Assembly (NCBI GenBank): GCA_934466455.1
Contig: CAKSLF010000005.1
Location: 57,114 to 121,113, forward strand
Reading direction: 5' to 3'
Source: an uncultured Oscillospiraceae bacterium
Lineage (GTDB): Bacteria > Bacillota > Clostridia > Oscillospirales > Ruminococcaceae
Length of the DNA: 64,000 nt
The notes under the pieces: model-generated
What the model saw: only the letters and a program-made list of their open reading frames with translations
Told to the model about the DNA's origin: nothing
Databases searched by the model: none
Made by a program: the position numbers and the translations under genes
In this document: piece by piece, positions 1-8,159 of the stretch
Layout: each line of letters begins with the position of its first letter
Position numbering within the stretch: position 1 is the stretch's first letter

Positions 1-1
1 G

Positions 2-316
2 GATATTCGGCGCGAGCTTATGGATATTCTTCGTAATATGAAGGATCCCCGGATTTCCGGCGGAATGATAAGCATTGTTCGGGTGGAGCTTACAAACGAC
101 CTTTCCCATTGCAAGGTTTATATAAGCGCACTTGAGGGCATGGAAAAGGCAAAGGAGGCGGCAAAGGTTCTCGGAAAAGCCGCCGGTTTTGTCCGCCACG
201 AGCTTATGACGAGGCTTGAGCTTAGAAAGGTGCCGGAGTTGCACTTTATTGCAGATGATTCCATTGAGCACAGCGCAGATATTCAGCGGATTTTAAGAGA
301 AATCGGCGAAAACTGA
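2..316 (+). CDS. rbfA: Ribosome-binding factor A, 5' end outside window
   Basis: RbfA binds the 30S subunit and helps 16S rRNA 5' end maturation. The frame is open from base 2 (DIRREL before the first methionine at base 20), so the gene starts before the window; about 105 of the usual ~120 residues are present. Family features seen are the KDPRISGG segment and the KH-like core ending in PELHFIADDSIEHSADI. It precedes nrnA and truB at short spacing, the conserved translation/RNA-processing cluster order in Firmicutes. The methionine at base 20 is internal, since family members have an N-terminal helix before it. Confidence 0.93.
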   Translation, partial: DIRRELMDILRNMKDPRISGGMISIVRVELTNDLSHCKVYISALEGMEKAKEAAKVLGKAAGFVRHELMTRLELRKVPELHFIADDSIEHSADIQRILREIGEN

Positions 317-340
317 TAAGCGGAAAGGGGAAAGGTTATT

Positions 341-1303
341 ATGGAAATCACCGTACAGCAATGCTGCAAAAGGCTTGAGCAAATGGACGACATTGCGGTG
401 CTTTGCCACCGCAATCCGGATGGGGATACTCTCGGCTGCGCCTTTGCCCTTAAATATATGTTGGAGCAGCTTGGAAAGCGGGTTCGGGTAGAATCTCACG
501 ACGGTTTTCCAAAGCAGTATTCTTATATGTATCCGGAAAACCGGTCGGAATTCGAGCCTAAGTTCGTTGTTGCGGTGGATGTTGCGGACGAGGAACTTCT
601 CGGGAGCAGCATGGATAAATATAAGGGCAGGGTCGATCTTTGTATCGACCACCATTCCTCAAACAAGCACTATGCGAAGGAATGGTGCGTAAGAAGCGAT
701 AATGCCGCCGCAGCCGAGATTATGGAGGACATCTGCGCCGGGCTTTCCGGCGTCAAGCTTACAAAGCTTATTGCGGATTGTATTTATACAGGCGTTTCCA
801 CCGATACGGGCTGCTTCCGCTATTCCAACACAACCGCACACAGCCATGAGGTTGCAGGAAGAATGTTTGCCGCCGGCTGCGATTTCAAAATGATAAACAG
901 GGTGATGTTCGAGCTGAAATCTCCCTCCCGCATAGCCATCGAAAAAGAGGTGCTCTCCACTATGGAGTACCACTTTGATAAAAAATTTGCCCTTGTTTAT
1001 ATTACAAGGGAGATGATGGAGCGGGCGGGTGCGCTTGATTCCGAGCTTGAGGAGATTGCCTCCATGCCGCGCCAAATTGAGGGCGTGCTTGTGGGCGCAA
1101 CCCTCCGCCAACGGGACGACGGCTATAAAATCTCTCTCAGAAGCGGCGAGGAGATAGATTCCGCAGAGCTTTGCGGAAGGCTTGGCGGCGGCGGGCACCG
1201 CTGCGCCTCCGGCTGTTTTGTCAAAGGCAGCCTTGAGGAAGCAAAAAAAGCGATAATCGCCGTTGTGGGAGCCGCCCTCGGCTACGGAGAAAAAGAATGT
1301 TAA
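341..1303 (+). CDS. nrnA: DHH/DHHA1 phosphoesterase, NrnA-type oligoribonuclease/pAp phosphatase
   Basis: NrnA-type enzymes degrade 2-5 nt RNA to mononucleotides and dephosphorylate pAp, acting in the cytoplasm. The 320-residue protein has the manganese-binding DHH motifs: HRNPDGD at residues 23-29, DVADEE near 80, DHHSS near 104, then a linker and the C-terminal DHHA1 substrate-binding motif GGGGHRCASG near residue 280. Length is typical. It starts 24 nt after rbfA behind an AAGGGGAAAGG ribosome-binding site, and its last 7 bases overlap truB, suggesting translational coupling. The rbfA-nrnA-truB order is a known Firmicute arrangement. The exact substrate cannot be read from sequence. Confidence 0.93.
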   Translation: MEITVQQCCKRLEQMDDIAVLCHRNPDGDTLGCAFALKYMLEQLGKRVRVESHDGFPKQYSYMYPENRSEFEPKFVVAVDVADEELLGSSMDKYKGRVDLCIDHHSSNKHYAKEWCVRSDNAAAAEIMEDICAGLSGVKLTKLIADCIYTGVSTDTGCFRYSNTTAHSHEVAGRMFAAGCDFKMINRVMFELKSPSRIAIEKEVLSTMEYHFDKKFALVYITREMMERAGALDSELEEIASMPRQIEGVLVGATLRQRDDGYKISLRSGEEIDSAELCGRLGGGGHRCASGCFVKGSLEEAKKAIIAVVGAALGYGEKEC

Positions 1304-2196
1304 ACGGTATTCTGCCAATAGATAAGCCGGAGGATTTTACCTCCTTTGATGTAATCGCAAAGCTTAGGGGAGTTACCCATACAAAAAAAATCGGACATTC
1401 CGGAACCCTTGACCCAATGGCAACCGGCGTTCTTCCGCTTTTTTTCGGAGATGCCACAAAAGCCTGCTCTGTCTTACAAAATGAGGATAAACGCTATTCC
1501 GCAGAGCTGCGTTTGGGAATAACCACCGACACGGAGGACATTACGGGAAAGATTCTTTCCAAAAGCATTTCCGAAGTAACGGAGGAGCAGTTCCGAAAAG
1601 CCGCAGCCGCCTTTGTCGGAAAGCAAATGCAAACTCCGCCGATGTATTCCGCAGTTAAGGTGGACGGAAGACCGCTTTATGACCTTGCCCGCAAGGGCAG
1701 GGAGGTTGAACGCCCGGCAAAAGAAATCACGGTGTACTCAATTGATGTAACGGAGTTTTGCGAAGCGGAGCAAACCGCAAAAATCGAGGTAGCCTGCGGA
1801 AAAGGTACATATATCCGCACCCTTATCGCAGACATCGGGCGTGTTCTCGGCTGCGGTGCGGCTATGACAAAGCTCCGCAGAACCGAAGCGGGCGGCTTTG
1901 CAATCAAAGAGTGCTATACAATTGCCGAGGTGCAGGAAATGGAGAAAAACGGCACGCTGGAGGCTGCTCTTCTGCCTGTGGAGCGGCTTTTTGACCGTTT
2001 GCCGAGGCTTGTTCTTTGTGATTTCGACGCACATCTTTATAAAAACGGAGTTCCGCTTGAGCTTAAAAAGAGAGGCTGGGACGGGATTAACGGCGATATT
2101 GCCGTATTTGATAGGTGCGAAAATTTTCTTGGAATATCCCGTATGGACGAAGAGAAAAACGAGCTTAAATTAAGGAAGCTTTTTTATCGGGGATAA
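1297..2196 (+). CDS. truB: tRNA pseudouridine(55) synthase TruB
   Basis: TruB makes pseudouridine 55 in the T loop of tRNAs. The catalytic aspartate lies in HSGTLDPMATG (Asp39), and the N-terminal motif GILPIDKPEDFTSF is typical. The core continues to about residue 210 (KGTYIRTLIADIG, LRRTEAGGF), followed by a short C-terminal domain; 299 residues is a normal length. The ATG overlaps the nrnA stop by 7 bases (ATGTTAA). ribF, which often follows truB, is absent here; the transcript ends at a strong terminator directly after the stop codon. Confidence 0.96.
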   Translation: MLNGILPIDKPEDFTSFDVIAKLRGVTHTKKIGHSGTLDPMATGVLPLFFGDATKACSVLQNEDKRYSAELRLGITTDTEDITGKILSKSISEVTEEQFRKAAAAFVGKQMQTPPMYSAVKVDGRPLYDLARKGREVERPAKEITVYSIDVTEFCEAEQTAKIEVACGKGTYIRTLIADIGRVLGCGAAMTKLRRTEAGGFAIKECYTIAEVQEMEKNGTLEAALLPVERLFDRLPRLVLCDFDAHLYKNGVPLELKKRGWDGINGDIAVFDRCENFLGISRMDEEKNELKLRKLFYRG

Positions 2197-2237
2197 AAAA
2201 CAAAGCACTTTTGTAACCAAAAAGTGCTTTGTTTTTT
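2195..2237 (+). terminator. Rho-independent terminator after truB
   Basis: An A-rich arm with CAAAGCACTTTT, a 6-base loop, and the complementary AAAAGTGCTTTG followed by TTTTTT. It overlaps the truB stop codon and ends the rbfA-nrnA-truB operon. Symmetric A and T tracts could let it work in both directions. Confidence 0.85.
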
Positions 2238-2279
2238 CGTTTGAGCACCGTCACAAAAAACAATGAGCATCAAAAAGCT

Positions 2280-2326
2280 AAGGGGATTTATTTGAGCACG
2301 GAGCCGTGCTCAAATAAATCCCCTTT
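2280..2326. repeat. Near-perfect inverted repeat with TGAGCACGG core
   Basis: Two complementary arms of about 21 bases meet with a 2-base centre; the inner part is TTGAGCACGG / CCGTGCTCAA and the outer part GGGGATTTA / TAAATCCCC. It lies between the truB terminator and the nitroreductase promoter and codes for nothing. It is one of several intergenic palindromes in this window built on the same word. Confidence 0.8.
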
Positions 2327-2337
2327 TCAAAAAAGTA

Positions 2338-2365
2338 TTGAAAAGTTATAAAACAACGGTATAAT
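2338..2365 (+). promoter_or_regulatory. Sigma-A-type promoter of first nitroreductase
   Basis: TTGAAA at 2338-2343 and a consensus TATAAT at 2360-2365, 16 bases apart, upstream of an AAAGGAGAG ribosome-binding site. The same promoter is repeated upstream of the second copy. Confidence 0.75.
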
Positions 2366-2397
2366 CTATTAAGAAAATTGCAAAGGAGAGTTTAATT

Positions 2398-2922
2398 ATG
2401 ACAGAGCTCGTTAAAATAATGCAGCAGCGTCACAGCTGCCGCAAATTTCTTGATAAAGCAGTGGAAAACGAAAAAATCGTTGCCTGCATAAATGCGGCAA
2501 GCCTCGCACCCTCTGCGTGGAACTCGCAGCCCTATCATTTTTATGTTGCAAACACTCCGGAAACCGTTGCGACTGCCGCAGAATGCTGCAAAGACAATAA
2601 ATGGATTGGCGAGGTAAGGGCTTTTGTTATTGTAACTCAAGAGCACGCAAATGTTCCCGCAACCTTCGGCGAAACGGCAAGAAAGGATTTTCGCCAATAC
2701 GATATAGGTCTTGCGATTGAGAATTTTCTCCTTGAAGCAACGGAGCTTGGTCTTGGTGTAGCCACCATCGGAAGTTTTAACGAAGAAAAGCTGAAATCAA
2801 GCTTCCGTATTCCGAGCCCAAAGAAAATTGCCCTTGTTATTACAATGGGCTACTCTGCGGAGGAAGAAATCCCGGCAAAAAAACGCCGCCCTCTTGAGGA
2901 AACAATAACCTACCTTAAATGA
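2398..2922 (+). CDS. Nitroreductase family protein, copy 1
   Basis: A flavin-dependent oxidoreductase of the nitroreductase superfamily (PF00881), 174 residues, expected to bind FMN and use NAD(P)H; the physiological substrate is unknown. The RHSCRKFLDKAV segment near residue 11 matches the family's RRSxRxF phosphate-binding motif, followed by AASLAPSAWNSQPYHF, and the C-terminal part ELGLGVATIGSF precedes the IPSPKKIALVITMGY strand. It is nearly identical to the next nitroreductase at 3217-3750: the duplication carries its promoter, its terminator and the start of hflX. The main difference is the middle segment, where copy 1 is 3 residues shorter, and ATIGSF versus SCVLGCF. Confidence 0.9.
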   Translation: MTELVKIMQQRHSCRKFLDKAVENEKIVACINAASLAPSAWNSQPYHFYVANTPETVATAAECCKDNKWIGEVRAFVIVTQEHANVPATFGETARKDFRQYDIGLAIENFLLEATELGLGVATIGSFNEEKLKSSFRIPSPKKIALVITMGYSAEEEIPAKKRRPLEETITYLK

Positions 2923-2929
2923 TTTTTCG

Positions 2930-2963
2930 AAAAAAGCGGAAGGAAACTTTTTTCCGCTTTTTT
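2930..2963 (+). terminator. Hairpin after nitroreductase copy 1
   Basis: AAAAAAGCGGAA, a short loop and TTCCGCTTTTTT directly upstream of the AAGGAGA ribosome-binding site of the hflX remnant. Works as terminator or attenuator; repeated at 3757. Confidence 0.75.
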
Positions 2964-2975
2964 AAGGAGAACCTT

Positions 2976-3170
2976 ATGTTTGAAAACGAAGAAAGACCCC
3001 GGCGAGCCATACTTGTTGCGGCGGATTGCGGCGAGTATCCGCAATCTTTGGGGGAGTTCGCCGGGCTTGATACAGCCAGCCGCATAATGTTTATTCCCGA
3101 AATGTTTGCGGTCTTTGCTCAAAGCCGTAATTCGCAAAACCTTTTTGAAAACATATTGAAAAATTCATAA
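2976..3170 (+). pseudogene. hflX remnant: start joined to an internal segment
   Basis: The first 20 codons (MFENEERPRRAILVAADCGE) match the intact hflX start at 3804 with one residue change. The frame then jumps to a degenerate version of a later hflX segment: GLDTASRIMFIPEMFAVFAQSR aligns with GLGVIDRTMLILDIFAARAQSR, about residues 97-118 of the real protein. About 75 codons are missing between them, and the frame stops after 64 codons with no GTPase domain. It keeps the hflX ribosome-binding site. It is the left-over of the tandem duplication that also created two nitroreductases. Confidence 0.85.
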
Positions 3171-3184
3171 AACAACGGTATAAT
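3156..3184 (+). promoter_or_regulatory. Sigma-A-type promoter of second nitroreductase
   Basis: TTGAAA at 3156-3161 and TATAAT at 3179-3184, 17 bases apart. It is a copy of the promoter at 2338 with a one-base longer spacer, and starts inside the hflX remnant. Confidence 0.75.
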
Positions 3185-3216
3185 TTATTAAGAAAATTGC
3201 GAAGGAGAGTTTAATT

Positions 3217-3750
3217 ATGACAGAGCTCGTTAAAATAATGCAGCAGCGTCACAGCTGCCGCAAATTTCTTGATAAAGCGGTGGAAAACGAAAAAATTGTT
3301 GCCTGCATAAATGCGGCAAGTCTTGCGCCCTCCGCCTGCAACACCCAACCGTATCATTTTTATGTTGCAAACACTCCGGAAACCGTTGCGACCGCCGCAG
3401 AATACTGCAAGGGCGACCATGTCAACAGATGGGTAGGCGAGGCAAAAGCCTTCGTAATTATAACCCAGGAGCACGCAAATATGCCAACCACTCTTGGCGA
3501 AGCGGCAAGAAAGGATTTCCGCCAGTACGATATAGGTCTTGCAATTGAGAATTTTCTCCTTGAGGCGACGGAGCTTGGACTTGGTTCCTGTGTTCTCGGC
3601 TGCTTTAATGAGGAAAAGCTGAAATCAAGCTTCCGTATTCCAAGCCCAAAGAAAATTGCCCTTGTTATTGCAATGGGCTATTCTGCGGAGGAAGAAATCC
3701 CGGCAAAAAAACGCCGCCCTCTTGAGGAAACAATAACCTACCTTAAATAA
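3217..3750 (+). CDS. Nitroreductase family protein, copy 2
   Basis: Second member of the tandem pair, 177 residues, same predicted fold and cofactor use as copy 1. The N-terminal 35 residues and the C-terminal 50 are almost unchanged; divergence is concentrated in the centre (GDHVNRWVGEAKAFVI) and in SCVLGCF, a segment near the flavin/substrate side of the fold in this family. Divergence restricted to such segments suggests that both copies are functional and are drifting in substrate preference (inference). It is followed by the same hairpin and by the intact hflX. Confidence 0.9.
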   Translation: MTELVKIMQQRHSCRKFLDKAVENEKIVACINAASLAPSACNTQPYHFYVANTPETVATAAEYCKGDHVNRWVGEAKAFVIITQEHANMPTTLGEAARKDFRQYDIGLAIENFLLEATELGLGSCVLGCFNEEKLKSSFRIPSPKKIALVIAMGYSAEEEIPAKKRRPLEETITYLK

Positions 3751-3756
3751 TTTGTC

Positions 3757-3792
3757 AAAAAAGCGGAAGGAACTTTTCTTTCCGCTTTTTTA
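3757..3792 (+). terminator. Hairpin between nitroreductase copy 2 and hflX
   Basis: AAAAAAGCGGAAGGAA paired with TTCTTTCCGCTTTTTT, ending next to the hflX ribosome-binding site (AAGGAGA). Probably lowers read-through from the nitroreductase promoter into hflX. Confidence 0.7.
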
Positions 3793-3803
3793 AGGAGAAC
3801 CTT

Positions 3804-5042
3804 ATGTTTGAAAACGAAGAAAGACCCCAGCGAGCCATACTTGTTGCTGCGGATTGCGGCGAATGGGACGCAGAGGTTTCGATAAACGAGCTTGAGGAGC
3901 TTGCAAAGTCCGCCGGAGCCGAGGTTGTTGCAAAGGTTATTCAGCAGCGTGCCGAATACGACCGGGCGACCCTTATCGGAAGAGGAAAGCTTGATGAGAT
4001 CAAGGAGATAGCCGAGGCAGAGGATGTCGACCTGCTTATTTTTGACCATGAGCTTACGGCGGCAAATATCCGTAACCTTGAGGAGGCGACCGGGCTTGGA
4101 GTAATCGACCGCACAATGCTCATTCTTGATATATTTGCAGCCCGTGCTCAAAGCAGGGCAGGGCGGCTTCAAGTGGAGCTTGCCCAGTACAAATATCGGC
4201 TGCCCCGCCTTGAGGGGATGGGCAAAAATCTTTCCCGCCTTGGCGGCGGAATCGGTACAAGAGGACCGGGCGAATCAAAGCTTGAGAGCGACCGCCGCCA
4301 TATTCGCCGGCGAATAGAAACTCTTGAGCATAAGCTTGCCGAGCTTGCGGCAAACAGGGAGCTTATCCGCAGCAGAAGAAAAAAAGACGGCATAGTAACC
4401 GCCGCAATAGTCGGATACACAAATGCGGGAAAATCCACCCTCTTAAACCGTCTTACCAATGCGGGCGTTCTTTCCGAGGACAAGCTTTTTGCGACCCTTG
4501 ACCCAACCGCACGCAGCCTTGAGCTTCCGGACGGGCGCAGCATTATGCTTGTGGATACAGTAGGCTTTGTGCGGCGGCTGCCGCACCATCTTGTGGAGGC
4601 GTTTAAGTCCACTCTTGAAGAAACGGTGCAGGCGGATTTGCTGCTTAATGTCTGCGATATTTCAAGCGGGGAGGCGGATTCCCAAACCGAGGTGACAAGA
4701 GAGCTTCTCGAAAGCCTCGGCGCAGATAAAATCCCCATGCTCAATGTGCTCAACAAATGCGACCTTATTGAAGGACCGCTTCCGATTTGCACCGGGGATT
4801 GTGTGATGGTTTCGGCAAAAACCGGCGAGGGCATTGACGAAATGCTTGGAAAAATATCAAAAATGCTTGCCCCTACCCAAATCCGTATGAAGCTGCTTAT
4901 TCCTTATTCGGAGGGCGCATTGCTCGGCGAGGTACGAAGCCTCGGCAGAGTTTTCTCCGAGGAATATACTCCGGAAGGGACCCTTGCGGACGCGCTTGTT
5001 GATATAAAAATTCTGTCAAAAGCGGAAAAATATCAGGTATGA
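3804..5042 (+). CDS. hflX: Ribosome-associated GTPase HflX
   Basis: HflX is a GTPase that binds the 50S subunit and splits stalled or hibernating ribosomes under stress. The 412 residues show the N-terminal HflX domain (GRGKLDEI near 55, LIFDHELTAANIRNLE near 75), the glycine-rich linker GGGIGTRGPGESK near 150, then the G domain: G1 GYTNAGKST near 203, G3 DTVGFVRRLPHHLVEAF near 250, G4 NKCD near 316 and G5 VSAKTGEG. Length is typical. The start ATG is fixed by AAGGAGA 8 bases upstream. A partial copy of its 5' end lies 0.8 kb upstream (2976-3170). Confidence 0.95.
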   Translation: MFENEERPQRAILVAADCGEWDAEVSINELEELAKSAGAEVVAKVIQQRAEYDRATLIGRGKLDEIKEIAEAEDVDLLIFDHELTAANIRNLEEATGLGVIDRTMLILDIFAARAQSRAGRLQVELAQYKYRLPRLEGMGKNLSRLGGGIGTRGPGESKLESDRRHIRRRIETLEHKLAELAANRELIRSRRKKDGIVTAAIVGYTNAGKSTLLNRLTNAGVLSEDKLFATLDPTARSLELPDGRSIMLVDTVGFVRRLPHHLVEAFKSTLEETVQADLLLNVCDISSGEADSQTEVTRELLESLGADKIPMLNVLNKCDLIEGPLPICTGDCVMVSAKTGEGIDEMLGKISKMLAPTQIRMKLLIPYSEGALLGEVRSLGRVFSEEYTPEGTLADALVDIKILSKAEKYQV

Positions 5043-5044
5043 AA

Positions 5045-5075
5045 AAAAGCCCGGTGCTATGCTCCGGGCTTTTGG
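5045..5075. terminator. Terminator shared by hflX and the deacetylase gene
   Basis: AAGCCCGG, loop, CCGGGCTTTT immediately after the hflX stop; it overlaps the last codons of the convergent gene at 5057-5842. Confidence 0.75.
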
Positions 5076-5842
5076 CTTGCAAGGGATATTTGTCTTCCGT
5101 CATTATTCATAGTGTAGTTTTCTTTATAAATAAGCTCGGAAACGGTTACGAAGGAGTATCCCTGTTGGGAGAGAATATCAAGTATTTTCGGAAGAGCCTC
5201 CGGGGTCGGCTCCGCACCGGAATGAAAAAGGATAATGCTTCCGCAGCCGGCGTTTTCCGTTACCTTTGTTACCATTTCCGTCGGGTCGGGCTTTTTCCAG
5301 TCACGGCTGTCAACATCCCACTGGATAGTAAAAAATCCCTCTTCGGATGCGGTTTCTATAAGCGTATTATTATAGGAACCGCTTGGAGCACGAAAAAGAG
5401 TGGGCTTTTCCGCCCCGGCTACGGTTATTTTTTCGCAGGAGCGGGAAAGCTCCTCGATAATTTTTTCCTTTGAAATCGCCGCCATATCCGGGTGGGTGTT
5501 GCTGTGGGTGCCGATTTCGTGTCCGGCTTCGGCAATCATCTTTACTGCGTCGGGGTTTTGCTCCGCCCAGCTTCCGACAATAAAAAATGTGGCTTTTGCG
5601 TCATATCGTTTAAGAGTATCAAGCAGCGCAGGAATATCATCTGCGCTCCAGGCACAATTAAAGGTAAGGGCAATTTTCCGCTCCGTTGTTTCCACCGAAT
5701 ATATCGGCAGAAGTCTGCTTCCAAAGCCATATGCGACGGATTCCATAAAAAACAGCGCAGTAAGCGCAAGAACAAGAAAAGCCGCCGCCCAAATCCAGCC
5801 CCGGCGGATTTCGCCCTCGCAAAATTCTTTTGTTTTGCTCAT
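5057..5842 (-). CDS. Membrane-anchored polysaccharide deacetylase, PdaB-like
   Basis: A NodB-domain carbohydrate esterase of the sporulation protein PdaB type, 261 residues, probably acting on cell wall or spore peptidoglycan outside the membrane. A cytoplasmic N-terminus (to ~15) is followed by one membrane helix (about 16-34) and then the NodB domain: ALTFNCAW, THSNTHPD (zinc histidines), RAPSGSYN, WDVDSRDW and ILFHSG. In active NodB enzymes the first motif is TFDDGP or TFD-x-x-WG; here Asp is replaced by Asn (TFN). The other motifs are intact, so it may have reduced activity or bind without catalysis (inference). The ATG follows AAAGAGGTG. Confidence 0.85.
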   Translation of the reverse strand: MSKTKEFCEGEIRRGWIWAAAFLVLALTALFFMESVAYGFGSRLLPIYSVETTERKIALTFNCAWSADDIPALLDTLKRYDAKATFFIVGSWAEQNPDAVKMIAEAGHEIGTHSNTHPDMAAISKEKIIEELSRSCEKITVAGAEKPTLFRAPSGSYNNTLIETASEEGFFTIQWDVDSRDWKKPDPTEMVTKVTENAGCGSIILFHSGAEPTPEALPKILDILSQQGYSFVTVSELIYKENYTMNNDGRQISLASQKPGA

Positions 5843-6053
5843 AAAAACACCTCTTTTTTAAGTGATATGCTGCGACGGAAAGAAAAATTCCGCCGTAAAA
5901 AATGAATTTTTGCAATAAAACCGTGCAAAAACATAAACTTAATGCAAAAATACAAGTAAATGAGCAGTTTTTGTATGATTTTGTATTGATTTTTGCAGGA
6001 ATTATTGATATTATAGTGCATATAGAAAGGCAAAAGAAAGGACGGCTTTTTTG

Positions 6054-6926
6054 ATGAACAAAGATTTTTTACATAGAATATCCGAAAATATGCACGGATT
6101 TTCAAAAGGGCAAAAGAGAATAGGCAACTTTATTCTTGAGCATTATGACAAGGCTGCCTTTATGACGGCGGCTCGCCTTGGCGAGGTGGTGGGCGTTTCG
6201 GAATCCACCGTTGTGCGCTTTGCCTCCGAGCTTGGATATAACGGCTATCCCGAGTTGCAGCATGCATTGCAGGAAATGATTCGCAACAAGCTTACCACCG
6301 TCCAGAGAATAGAAATTACAAGCGACAGAATGAGCAGCTCCGATGTCCTTACAAAAGTGCTTAATATGGATATAGAAAAAATCCGCCGCACCCTGGAGGA
6401 TACCTCAGTTGACGAGTTTAACAAGGTCGTTGATACCATAGTGAATGCAAAGCACATCTATATCCTCGGCGTAAGAAGCTCCGCTTCCCTCGCAAGCTTT
6501 ATCAGCTTCTATTTTTACAACATCTTTGAGAATGTGCGCAATATCGCAACAAGCAGCACAAGCGAGGTTTTTGAGCAGATCATGCATATAGGCGAGGGCG
6601 ATGTTTTTATTGCCATTACATTCCCAAGGTACAGCAAGCGCACTCTTAAAGCGGCAAAATATGCCCATGACCAGGGCGCAACGGTAATTGCGCTTACCGA
6701 CAGCCATTCCGCCCCGATTATCGAATACAGCGACAGAATTTTGCTTGCAAGAAGCGATATGACTTCCTTTGCAGATTCCCTTGTTGCGCCGCTTTCCCTT
6801 ATCAATGCGCTTATGGTGGCAATAGGAATTCGCCGCAGGGACGAGATTTCCGCAACCTTCAGCCACCTCGAAAAGGTATGGGAAGAATACGAGGTCTACG
6901 AGAAGAGCGATGATACAGAGATTTGA
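6054..6926 (+). CDS. RpiR-family transcriptional regulator (HTH + SIS)
   Basis: A sugar-phosphate-responsive regulator. Residues 1-80 form the RpiR helix-turn-helix (FMTAARLGEVVGVSESTVVRFASELGYNGYPELQ) and about 110-250 the SIS phosphosugar-binding domain (HIYILGVRSSASLASFISFYF, DVFIAITFPRYSKRTLKAAKYA). Length (290) is usual. A TTG one codon upstream of the ATG is a possible alternative start. The last 17 bases overlap the flavoprotein gene, so the two are likely co-transcribed; no sugar gene is nearby, and the regulated target cannot be named. Confidence 0.9.
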   Translation: MNKDFLHRISENMHGFSKGQKRIGNFILEHYDKAAFMTAARLGEVVGVSESTVVRFASELGYNGYPELQHALQEMIRNKLTTVQRIEITSDRMSSSDVLTKVLNMDIEKIRRTLEDTSVDEFNKVVDTIVNAKHIYILGVRSSASLASFISFYFYNIFENVRNIATSSTSEVFEQIMHIGEGDVFIAITFPRYSKRTLKAAKYAHDQGATVIALTDSHSAPIIEYSDRILLARSDMTSFADSLVAPLSLINALMVAIGIRRRDEISATFSHLEKVWEEYEVYEKSDDTEI

Positions 6927-8145
6927 TTACGATATTGTGATAGTCGGCGCAGGCGCAGCCGGCTGCGTTGCGGCGGGATATGCTGCCCAAAACGGAAACA
7001 GAGTGCTCCTTTTGGAACGCAATCTTCGCCCGGCAAGAAAAATTCTCGTTACGGGAAAGGGCAGATGCAATGTCACAAATTGCTGTGAGCCGGAGGAATT
7101 TCTCCGCCATGTAAGGCGAAACCCACGCTTTCTTTATGGCGCAATAAGCCGCTTTGCTCCAAAGAACACGATGGAGCTTTTTGAAAAACTTGGTGTAGCG
7201 TTAAAGACGGAACGGGGCAGACGAGTTTTTCCGGAATCGGATAAGGCGATGGATATTGCCGACGCCTTGCAGCTTTTTATAAAAAATAAAAATATCACCC
7301 TTGAAAAGGGAAGAGCAAAAAGGCTTGTGTTTGAGGACGGCGTTCTTGTCGGAGTTACAACGGAGGAGGGCGAATTTTTTCGCAGCAAAAAGGTGCTTGT
7401 TTCAACGGGCGGAATGAGCTATCCCCTAACAGGCTCCACCGGGGACGGCTACGCCCTTGCGGAGCAGGCGGGGCACACCGTGATAAAACCTCGTCCGTCT
7501 TTGGTTGGGATAATCACAAAGGAAGATTTTTCGGAGGCTGCGGGGCTTTCGCTTAAAAATGTTGAGCTTCGCCTTTACAAAAGCGGAAAAAAGAAGCCCA
7601 TTTATGCCGAGCTTGGAGAAATGCTGATAACTCACGAGGGTGTTTCCGGCCCGTTGGTGCTTACTGCAAGCACATATGTGGAGGAGCCTGTTTCCGATTT
7701 TCAAATTGAGCTTGACTTAAAGCCCGGACTCTCCGAGCAGGAGCTGGACGCAAGAATTTTGCGTGATTTTTCCGAAAAGCTCAATCGGGATTTTGCAAAT
7801 TCCCTCGATGAGCTGCTTCCGAGAAGCTTTATTCCGTTTGTTGTTGCCAAAAGCGGAATTTTGCCGGAAACAAAGGTAAATTCCGTAACAAAGGAGCAGC
7901 GGGCGGCACTTGTTAAAGCAATAAAAGCGTTTTCCGTTACGCCGAAGGCTCTTGAGCCGCTTGAGGGAGCAATTATAACCGCCGGAGGCGTTTCCGTAAA
8001 AGAGGTTGACCCAAAAACCATGGAGTCAAAGCTTGTTCCGGGGCTTTATTTTGCCGGAGAAGTGCTTGACCTCGACGCAGAAACCGGCGGATACAATCTG
8101 CAAATTGCGTTTACTACGGGCTATGCCGCAGGAACGGCAATGTGA
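6910..8145 (+). CDS. NAD(P)/FAD-dependent oxidoreductase, HI0933/BaiN family
   Basis: A 411-residue flavoprotein of the HI0933 family (which includes BaiN of bile acid dehydroxylation and other ene-reductase-like enzymes). The dinucleotide-binding motif IVGAGAAGCVAAGYAAQNG is at residues 9-27, followed by the family signature RKILVTGKGRCNVTN near 45-60, a second FAD contact STGGMSYPLTGSTGDGY, and the C-terminal GLYFAGEVLDLDAETGGYN near 380. It overlaps the RpiR gene by 17 bases and is followed after 14 bases by cmk. The substrate is unknown; the family is common in gut Clostridia as a single housekeeping gene. Confidence 0.9.
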   Translation: MIQRFDYDIVIVGAGAAGCVAAGYAAQNGNRVLLLERNLRPARKILVTGKGRCNVTNCCEPEEFLRHVRRNPRFLYGAISRFAPKNTMELFEKLGVALKTERGRRVFPESDKAMDIADALQLFIKNKNITLEKGRAKRLVFEDGVLVGVTTEEGEFFRSKKVLVSTGGMSYPLTGSTGDGYALAEQAGHTVIKPRPSLVGIITKEDFSEAAGLSLKNVELRLYKSGKKKPIYAELGEMLITHEGVSGPLVLTASTYVEEPVSDFQIELDLKPGLSEQELDARILRDFSEKLNRDFANSLDELLPRSFIPFVVAKSGILPETKVNSVTKEQRAALVKAIKAFSVTPKALEPLEGAIITAGGVSVKEVDPKTMESKLVPGLYFAGEVLDLDAETGGYNLQIAFTTGYAAGTAM

Positions 8146-8159
8146 AAGGACATAAAAAG

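Noticed and set aside
5039..5905. Plus strand frames opposite the polysaccharide deacetylase
   Set aside because: Antisense shadows with no start signals.
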